Shown here: piece by piece, positions 58,003 to 64,000 of the stretch
Layout: each line of letters starts with the position of its first letter
Numbering within the stretch: position 1 is the stretch's first letter
Assembly: GCA_029858255.1 (NCBI GenBank)
Contig: JAOUFJ010000008.1
Span: 25,058 to 89,057, forward strand
Reading direction: 5' to 3'
Length of the DNA stretch: 64,000 nt
Source of the DNA: a candidate division WOR-3 bacterium
GTDB lineage: Bacteria > Hydrothermota > Tepidihabitantia > SM23-42
Program-made: the position numbers and the translations under genes
The notes under the pieces: model-generated
Told to the model about the DNA's origin: nothing
The model's database searches: none
What the model saw: only the letters and a program-made list of their open reading frames with translations

Positions 58003-58374
58003 TCACCTCCCTAATACTTTGTTGGTGTGTTGTTTTATTACGATAAATCTTTTTACGAACTAAGAATGAAGTAAATTACTATTTATTATAAGAGCATATA
58101 GTTATAGGTCAAGTCTTCTTATCGAGACCTAAGTCTCAGTTGGGGACAGGCATAACATTTTCAACATTCCTGCTATGCAGAATGATTATAGTTGTATTAA
58201 ATTCTCATTCTATGCTGAACGCAGAGGAAAAACATCGGGGTTCTTACTGTTATCAGTCATTTCCCGGGTTGACCAGGGAATCTAACTACGTCAGTTCACC
58301 TCGAGATCATCCGGTTCCGTTTGAAACTAGAAAGGCTGACGGTGACAAAAGAGTTGACAGCTGTCCCCCGTATT
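58003..58374. other. 372-bp intergenic region with promoter and dispersed-repeat hairpin
   Basis: It holds the minus-strand promoter at 58085-58112. At 58261-58280 an imperfect palindrome TTCCCGGG-TTGA-CCAGGGAA resembles the CCCGGG-TTGACC-type dispersed repeats of many genomes. A plus frame (58140-58430) through the repeat gives a spurious-looking peptide and is not called. The rest shows nothing I can name. Confidence 0.5.
58085..58112 (-). promoter_or_regulatory. Promoter of the propeller protein gene at 58002
   Basis: On the minus strand: TTGACC (58112-58107), 16-bp spacer, TATAAT (58090-58085). Confidence 0.8.
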
Positions 58375-61300
58375 TTATTTCAAGATCACGAGTTTCCCCA
58401 CGTTCTTTTGCCATGGTGATTCCAGTGTGAAGAGGTAGATTCCAGCGCTGACCTTTGCTTGCCATTGGATTGCATGGACACCAGCAGATATGACGCTATT
58501 TATCGGTGTGTCAACTAGCCTACCTGCACAATCAAAGATTCGCAGCGATATCAAGGCTTCACGCGGCAGGGCCAAGACAAAGGTGGCCTCACTTCTCACC
58601 GGATTGCCTTTCAGTTCTAATGCACTGTATTGAGGCATGATACTCAATTCTTCGATCCCTGTGCAATTGGCAATGAACCAGTAATAACTCGATGGCGCAC
58701 CAGCAGGATCAACGGCTGCGTTGCAGGGTTGTGCCGCGTCGACTGCTTCGATATAGTACCTGACTGTATCGTATGGATTGGCCACCGCAGATATCGAGTC
58801 CAAATACCAGTTAGGTGAACCATTCATGATCATTGTCGTGGATATCCAACCGGGGTCTTCATCCCGTTTGTAATGCAGAACCACCGAGTCTATTCCTGCC
58901 AGATTGTCAGTAACCATCGTGCGAATCTCAAATGGACCGGTGAAAGAAGTGTCATTCCAGACCGAAGTAGATTCGATAACCGGAACAGTGATATCAACAC
59001 CGAAACTATCCGGTTCAGAATAAGGACCATCATTGCCTGCCAGGTCATATGCCTTAACGCGCCAGTAGTACCGGTTCTCGGAATGATCTATGATTATGCC
59101 CGTAGTATCCAGAGTATCAACGATCAGCGGAGTAACAAAGCCAAATAAAGTATCAACCTGGAGTACGTAACGGATTGATGAGCGGTGAATATCTAGATCC
59201 TGCACCGATTTTTCTAAGTATGGCTTTTTATCGAGTGCTTTTCTCAATGCTAAACACGAGACCGGATTCCACTCAAAGGCAACCAGTGTATCGCTCATGA
59301 ATATTCCATCCACCGGTGCAGTCAATACGGGTGCTACAGGTATGTCAGTGTCAATCTCAAATTGCCATGTTGATGAGAACGCTCCTTCATTACCTGCCAG
59401 ATCGATTGCTTTTACACGCCAGTAATAGACAGTATCAGCCAGTACGGTAGTAAATGTCGTGTCGGTCGAAGTAGTTTCAACCAAACCCTGGGTAAAGCCG
59501 TCATCTAATGCGTACTGAACTATATAATAGTCAGTGCCGCTCAGGTTATCGTTTGTCGCGTGCCAGCTAAAATCTACTATATTGTCATTCAGATATGTAT
59601 TATTTGCAGGAGCGATCAGATTTACGGCAGGGGGCGGTGTGATATCAACACCAAAGCTATCCGGCAGCGTATAAGTACCCTGGTTACCTGCCAGGTCATA
59701 CGCCCTTACCCGCCAGTAGTGGACGTTCTCGCTCAATGTAACGGTGGTCGTGGTTGCTGTCAGCGTATCGATCACGAGTGGTGAGGTGAAAGCCGTGATG
59801 GTATCCACTTGAAGAATGTAGCGTATAGGGGCGTCGATATTCGTTAGTTTTTCCAGAAGTGACGGTCGGTCTGATGCATTTTTTTGCGCGGTGGGCAATT
59901 CGTCAATATCTCCGTTGCCGGCAATTTCTGTCACCGTGGTCCACTCGAAATCGACTTGCGCGTCAGTCAACCATGTTCCGCCAATTGGAGAGACAAGCGC
60001 TGGTACTGATGGCGACGAAGTGTCAATCTCGAATTGCCATGTCGTTGAGAATGCGCCTTCATTATTTGCGGCGTCTACTGCTTTTACACGCCAGTAATAA
60101 GTAGTATCACTGAGGACTGTCGTGAATGTCGTATCGACTATGGCGGTGTCGACCAGCCCCTGTGTGAAAGCATTATCAAGGGCATATTCGAGCACATAAT
60201 GATCTACCCCGCTGATATTGTCACTCGCTGCATGCCAGATGAAATTGACTGTGCTGGTAGTCAGGTAACAACTATAGGACGGCGAGCTTAAGGTTACAGT
60301 GGAAGGAGCGGTTGTATCGATGACAACTGTCCATGTTTCATTCGATTGTCTTGAGTTGTTAGCACTATCATAGGCGACCACGTACCAGTCGTTGTAACCT
60401 TCGTCCAGGTCATAATCGACGGCCCAATTGGTGTCAGGACCAGTATGTCGTAGTACGTCTTCTATGTATATTCTATAGTCCTTAATCCCACTTCCTGTAT
60501 CAATCGTTGATTCCCAGACAAAGGTCGGCCGCAATATGGAAAAGACGGTAGAATCTGAAGGAGAGATGAGGCTGAATGGCTCCGGCGGCACGGTCTCAAT
60601 ACCTGTGGTATTGCCGATTTCCCAATGGAGCAGTGCTGGGTCATTAGGTGAATCTGTGAATTTGCGATAAAAGAGTCCAACTAGACGCAATGTATTGTAC
60701 GTTAGCGTGTCCAATGCTGAGAGATCAATGCTCCCAATTGCCAGTGTAGTGTAGAATCCCGTTGAGTTTCCGGGTAGAGCAGCATCAGGTACTACTTGCC
60801 ATGCGCTGGTATAATATTCGACCTGTAGGCCGATTGAATCCTGCGCACTTGCTTTGTTCCATACCGCATAGCCCCAGTGCGGACGGGCATAAGTTGCAGA
60901 CAAATCGCCATAATTCGCCGCGACTCCTGTCAGCGTGCCTTCATCGGTCGCTAAAGACGACGAGGAGGTCAAAATGATATTATCACAAGCACAAGCCCAT
61001 CCCCAGTGTGAACTCGTGGATTCATCATGATACATCCACTGAAACTGAACAGAATCAGCGGGTAGGTATCCGGTCAAATCGATTGTAGCAGTACCGCTAA
61101 CGCTTGATGTATAAGTGGCAACAGTGTTCCAACCACTCCAAGTACCATTGAAGAACCGTGTTTTCACTTCGTATGTCTCGCCAATCTCGTAGACCTGAAA
61201 ACCGTAGCCGTAAGTTATCTCGAGACTCTCAGCATTAACAGGGATGTGAAGTGAAGGAGAGACCAATGCTTCGTTATAGTTAATGGCGCCGCTACCTGCA

Positions 61301-63993
61301 GCATCGTCGTCATAATACGCGTAGTATGAGCCATAGCTTGGCGGCGGATACGAACCAAGCGCACCCGTCGTTCCGACATTCCAGTCAATACCATCTCCGT
61401 TGCCGTCGATTACGGTCCAACCCGATGGGATTCCGCCCGACTCAAAATTCTCTTGAAGTAATGTGTCGACGATTTGCTGACCGCCTGATGGATTGAGTAC
61501 CACACTGTCTCCCTGGATGCTCGTTCCATTGAGTACATTAAAACCGAATTGTGCGGCCGTTGTCTGGAACCACGAGCATGTGTTTGACGGCAGGGACGTG
61601 CCGATGGTGAGTGATCTTTTTACCGTGTAATTCGTCCACGTTCCCGAGCCAGTGGGGTCAGTACATTTGACCTTCCACCAGTATGTTGTTGAGTCTTGAA
61701 GTGGCGACGGGAATGTGAAATTTGCCGTGCTACCGCTTGTATAGGTCGTTGTGGTTGAACTATCAGGACTCGCAAAATTCGGGTCAGTGTCCCAGAGAAT
61801 TCTGTATTGGATGTTGTCATTCTGCGGGTCGTTCGAATAGAACGTGAGGACGGGCTGTGTGTCAGGCAGGCGGGCAAAGTCGAGCGGCTTGACGATCGAA
61901 GGTACTTCCGGCATTCCTGCTTCGGTTGTGACCGCGAATCCTTCATATGGGTAGTGATTCTGGGCTGTAGCCGTGACCCACATTGTGTCATTGGGAACGC
62001 TTGCCGTTACGGTTATGGTCGCGATACCTGATGAGTTGGTATACCCTCTGCCGTAAAGTCCGGTGTCTGTTTTGCCCATCAGGCAAACCAATGCATTCTG
62101 TATGGGTGTTATGTTATCATCCTCCCTGACCGTGACCGTGAAGGCATTTGTACCGGCATTGACGGTACTGTTGTGGCTCACTGCCATTGAATCCGGGTCA
62201 TCGGTCCATAGCGGCATCTCAGGGTCGCCGAAAAGATTATATTCAAACAAACACCACCGCCAGACCCAGGTTCCTATCGACCCAGCTCTCTGGTCCTTGG
62301 CAGCAGCAAGGACCTCCCCCAAATGGTATGCCGATGTGCCAAAGAGTTTTCTGTAAAACCAGACAGAGAGTTCACCAGAGGGCCCGAGCGCGCCTTGCGG
62401 AGATGTATATCCCCATCCATATCTTGAATTCATTATCGTCGCACTTGCGCATCTTTTGTTGACGTTGACCATGCGCTCGGCAAGACAGTCATAACTCGCG
62501 GCAGAACCCGCTTCGTCAACCGCGCCGCAAAAGCATCCCATGCCATTGACAATGGCTGCTTCTGTTGAGTCGTTCGTTTGTGCACCAACATCATTGTAGT
62601 AGTAGTATGCATTCGTACCATAATTGTAATACTCTCCGTATTCATTTCCATGACCGACCATATGACAGAAGTTATATCCCTGGTTGAGCGAATCTCTTGT
62701 GACATATCTGGACATGAGGCCGAGACTTTCATAGATCTTTGATTTTTGCCAGTCATTTGGGATGGTATCAGCGATCGTGTCATTTATGCCGTTGCCGTAA
62801 TTACCGCTCCAGAGGTTGCCCACAGGCAGGAGGATCTTTTTGGTGAAGGCTGCTGACGGAGATTTTTCATAGGTGATCACTTTACTCACGAAATTATTGA
62901 TTTGAGTTATGTTCTTAACTGGTGCCCTTCCTACATACACATCACTGTATCCATCTACGCCATCAGTGAATTGTCCATAGATACCATTGCCGTTTAGGTC
63001 CCATGTGCCGTCGAGGTCTGAGAAATAAAGATCAGTAGGAATGGTGTCTTCATCAGTATAACCACCGACACCGCTTGTATAAAAATATGCGTCCCGTCTT
63101 GGGACGTATTCTTCGCTGTGTTCAAAGTCACACTGTCCGGCAAGGAGGAAGTAGACCGCGCCCGAATCCGCCGTCTCGGCTATGAAGTTCCTTACTTTCG
63201 TCGCATTGTCTACTCCGCCGTAATTACTGTAGATCCATGATGTAGTCACTATATCAGTGGGGACTCCTTTCTTGGTTTTCCAGTCCTTTAATGGTGTAAA
63301 TGCACTGACAAAAGAGGCGTCGGTAATAATGATATACTCGCTGTCCCATGTTCCTCTCTTTAGAGGCGGTGACCAGATGTCCACTTCATTATTGTTTTCT
63401 ACCAATATTCGTACTCTTGCCTGGGCAAGTGTTTTCTGGGTGGCGGTAATGGCTTTCACTGGTTCGGCACCGTTTCGATAGTGTATTCTGAAAGAAATAG
63501 TACTGGTGAGAAAAAGTCTCTTCGTTGATGGGTTATGGCGCAGTGGAGTAACTGCCACAGTGATAATACGGTAACCAGCCAGATTTCCTTCGTGCATGTA
63601 TTTGACAATCGTTTCCGGGTACAGGGCATCCAATGAGTAGATCTCCTCGTCGGGTAGGGTGAATTCACCGGGTTGAGAAGCCGATATCGGTTGCGGTTCT
63701 TGGGAAGGGAAGATGTTGAACGTGCCTGGCAGATACTTGCCTTCTTCCCGAAGGATCTCTATACGGTCGAACTTGGAACCAGGCGGGATAACGAATGAAA
63801 GATACTTGGTTGGTAATTTCGGATGGCCCGGTTCTTCGAGGTGGGTGTAATTCGGAATCGAAACGTGGTCATATCCATTATGCACCTCGAATATAAGCTC
63901 GCCAGTACTAACATAGCAATTGTTGTCAATTATGCCAGCAAACATGGTTAATGGCACAATAATGCATATCAAAAACATTGTATATTTTGACAT
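58375..63993 (-). CDS. Gingipain-type C25 cysteine protease with Ig/FN3-like repeats and C-terminal sorting domain
   Basis: 1872 residues, complete at ATG 63993. Signal peptide (FLICIIVPLTMFAG), then a propeptide (about 25-200, with the EEPGHPKLPTKYLSFVIPPG motif). The C25 catalytic domain (about 215-620) has EYIIITDASF, CHMVGHGNEYG (His448) and NGMGCFCG (Cys487 or Cys489) and ends with LFEYNLFGDPEMPLWT. Later come Ig-like and carbohydrate-binding-type beta regions. Four or more FN3-like units of the type 'YYWRVKAxDLAGNEGxFSxTWQFEIDT' lie about 1190-1770, and a final sorting module ends LVDTPINSVISAGVHAIQW...GIYLFTLESPW...KLVILK. It is secreted, degrades proteins, and is the largest gene here. 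Confidence 0.9.
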   Translation of the reverse strand: MSKYTMFLICIIVPLTMFAGIIDNNCYVSTGELIFEVHNGYDHVSIPNYTHLEEPGHPKLPTKYLSFVIPPGSKFDRIEILREEGKYLPGTFNIFPSQEPQPISASQPGEFTLPDEEIYSLDALYPETIVKYMHEGNLAGYRIITVAVTPLRHNPSTKRLFLTSTISFRIHYRNGAEPVKAITATQKTLAQARVRILVENNNEVDIWSPPLKRGTWDSEYIIITDASFVSAFTPLKDWKTKKGVPTDIVTTSWIYSNYGGVDNATKVRNFIAETADSGAVYFLLAGQCDFEHSEEYVPRRDAYFYTSGVGGYTDEDTIPTDLYFSDLDGTWDLNGNGIYGQFTDGVDGYSDVYVGRAPVKNITQINNFVSKVITYEKSPSAAFTKKILLPVGNLWSGNYGNGINDTIADTIPNDWQKSKIYESLGLMSRYVTRDSLNQGYNFCHMVGHGNEYGEYYNYGTNAYYYYNDVGAQTNDSTEAAIVNGMGCFCGAVDEAGSAASYDCLAERMVNVNKRCASATIMNSRYGWGYTSPQGALGPSGELSVWFYRKLFGTSAYHLGEVLAAAKDQRAGSIGTWVWRWCLFEYNLFGDPEMPLWTDDPDSMAVSHNSTVNAGTNAFTVTVREDDNITPIQNALVCLMGKTDTGLYGRGYTNSSGIATITVTASVPNDTMWVTATAQNHYPYEGFAVTTEAGMPEVPSIVKPLDFARLPDTQPVLTFYSNDPQNDNIQYRILWDTDPNFASPDSSTTTTYTSGSTANFTFPSPLQDSTTYWWKVKCTDPTGSGTWTNYTVKRSLTIGTSLPSNTCSWFQTTAAQFGFNVLNGTSIQGDSVVLNPSGGQQIVDTLLQENFESGGIPSGWTVIDGNGDGIDWNVGTTGALGSYPPPSYGSYYAYYDDDAAGSGAINYNEALVSPSLHIPVNAESLEITYGYGFQVYEIGETYEVKTRFFNGTWSGWNTVATYTSSVSGTATIDLTGYLPADSVQFQWMYHDESTSSHWGWACACDNIILTSSSSLATDEGTLTGVAANYGDLSATYARPHWGYAVWNKASAQDSIGLQVEYYTSAWQVVPDAALPGNSTGFYTTLAIGSIDLSALDTLTYNTLRLVGLFYRKFTDSPNDPALLHWEIGNTTGIETVPPEPFSLISPSDSTVFSILRPTFVWESTIDTGSGIKDYRIYIEDVLRHTGPDTNWAVDYDLDEGYNDWYVVAYDSANNSRQSNETWTVVIDTTAPSTVTLSSPSYSCYLTTSTVNFIWHAASDNISGVDHYVLEYALDNAFTQGLVDTAIVDTTFTTVLSDTTYYWRVKAVDAANNEGAFSTTWQFEIDTSSPSVPALVSPIGGTWLTDAQVDFEWTTVTEIAGNGDIDELPTAQKNASDRPSLLEKLTNIDAPIRYILQVDTITAFTSPLVIDTLTATTTTVTLSENVHYWRVRAYDLAGNQGTYTLPDSFGVDITPPPAVNLIAPANNTYLNDNIVDFSWHATNDNLSGTDYYIVQYALDDGFTQGLVETTSTDTTFTTVLADTVYYWRVKAIDLAGNEGAFSSTWQFEIDTDIPVAPVLTAPVDGIFMSDTLVAFEWNPVSCLALRKALDKKPYLEKSVQDLDIHRSSIRYVLQVDTLFGFVTPLIVDTLDTTGIIIDHSENRYYWRVKAYDLAGNDGPYSEPDSFGVDITVPVIESTSVWNDTSFTGPFEIRTMVTDNLAGIDSVVLHYKRDEDPGWISTTMIMNGSPNWYLDSISAVANPYDTVRYYIEAVDAAQPCNAAVDPAGAPSSYYWFIANCTGIEELSIMPQYSALELKGNPVRSEATFVLALPREALISLRIFDCAGRLVDTPINSVISAGVHAIQWQAKVSAGIYLFTLESPWQKNVGKLVILK
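58990..59190. repeat. Internal repeat unit A1 in the C25 protease gene
   Basis: This stretch matches 59640-59840 closely (shared GTGATATCAACACC, CTGCCAGGTCATA, CGCCAGTAGT). It codes an FN3-like unit 'LQVDT..F.TPLIVDTL...HSEN.YYWRVKAYDLAGN.G.Y..PDSFGVDIT'. Boundaries are approximate. Confidence 0.65.
59345..59560. repeat. Internal repeat unit B1 in the C25 protease gene
   Basis: Matches 60015-60225 (shared GTGTCAATCTC, ATTGCCATGT, GCTTTTACACGCCAGTAATA). It codes 'YALD..FTQGLV.T...DTTFTTVL.DT.YYWRVKA.D.A.NEGAFS.TWQFEIDT'. The A and B units alternate, so a region of about 650 bp was duplicated in tandem. Boundaries are approximate. Confidence 0.65.
59640..59840. repeat. Internal repeat unit A2 in the C25 protease gene
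   Basis: Second copy of unit A (first copy 58990-59190). Between the A and B units, variable linkers are seen (for example ELPTAQKNASDRPSLLEKL here and KALDKKPYLEKSVQDL in the other copy), while the FN3 cores are conserved. Confidence 0.65.
60015..60225. repeat. Internal repeat unit B2 in the C25 protease gene
   Basis: Second copy of unit B (first copy 59345-59560), upstream in the reading direction of the gene. Confidence 0.65.
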
Positions 63994-64000
63994 AATAGCT

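Noticed and set aside
58140..58430. Plus frame with SFPGLTRESN peptide
   Set aside because: The peptide comes from a dispersed palindromic repeat and the frame runs into the end of the C25 gene on the other strand.
58375..63993. Repeated units in the protease gene as a CRISPR or tandem satellite
   Set aside because: The repeats are long, in frame and code FN3-like domains; no uniform short repeat/spacer pattern exists anywhere in the window.

Overview
The window is a gene-dense chromosomal segment of an uncultured-type, diderm bacterium. The mix points to the FCB/WOR-3 (Stahlbacteria)-like candidate phyla: Mla lipid transport and MurA, many exported proteins with a Por-secretion-type C-terminal sorting module, four-helix-bundle '23S-IVS-like' genes, and strong sigma70-type promoters. 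The taxonomy is inference from gene content; no rRNA is present to settle it.

Region 1 (1-11054, all + strand) is an acyl-CoA metabolism block. It holds a partial crotonase of the methylglutaconyl-CoA hydratase type, a biotin carboxylase, a biotin carrier, a flavodoxin-like protein with a ferredoxin, a second crotonase, a nitronate monooxygenase/FabK-like flavoprotein, a 3-hydroxyacyl-CoA dehydrogenase and an SCP-x-like thiolase. Biotin ligase (for the carrier) and a cobalamin adenosyltransferase follow. A four-helix-bundle gene bracketed by short inverted repeats sits inside the block like an insertion.

Region 2 (11100-25809, + strand) is housekeeping in tight, often ATGA-overlapping operons: rpoZ-coaBC-dnaB-mlaE-mlaF-mlaD-radA-PIN/TRAM-M42 peptidase, a clear terminator, then mutL and murA-ispG-amidotransferase-M24 peptidase-xer recombinase. 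mutL and murA each have a consensus promoter ending only 5-6 bases before a well-supported start codon, so both mRNAs should be leaderless. tRNA-Gly(GCC) and tRNA-Cys(GCA) follow.

Region 3 (26244-64000, both strands) is accessory and surface-related. It holds ten exported proteins with a shared C-terminal sorting/FlgD-like module: nidogen-like, FG-GAP, BNR/sialidase-like, repeat beta-propellers, two tandem paralogous zinc metalloproteases, and a 1872-residue gingipain-type C25 protease with repeated Ig/FN3-like domains. One of the ten is split by an in-frame TGA. Between them lie a DMT transporter, a divergent pair made of a pseudo-receiver protein and a PAS-only protein with a histone-H1-like tail, a DUF885 protein, a glycosyltransferase, an exported isochorismatase-fold protein, an RRM protein, a lipoprotein, a basic repeat protein and a patatin-like lipase. 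A three-gene unit (41089-45620) joins a membrane protein, a PD-(D/E)XK nuclease-XPD/DinG-type helicase fusion, and a DnaQ-like/GIY-YIG fusion whose exonuclease motifs are degenerate. It is the best candidate here for an under-described DNA-processing system.

Across the window 16 promoters can be read by eye; 14 have exactly 16 bp between the -35 and -10 boxes. No CRISPR array, rRNA, prophage or intact transposase gene was seen. A 128-bp MITE-like element with 25-bp perfect inverted ends lies between the two metalloprotease genes.
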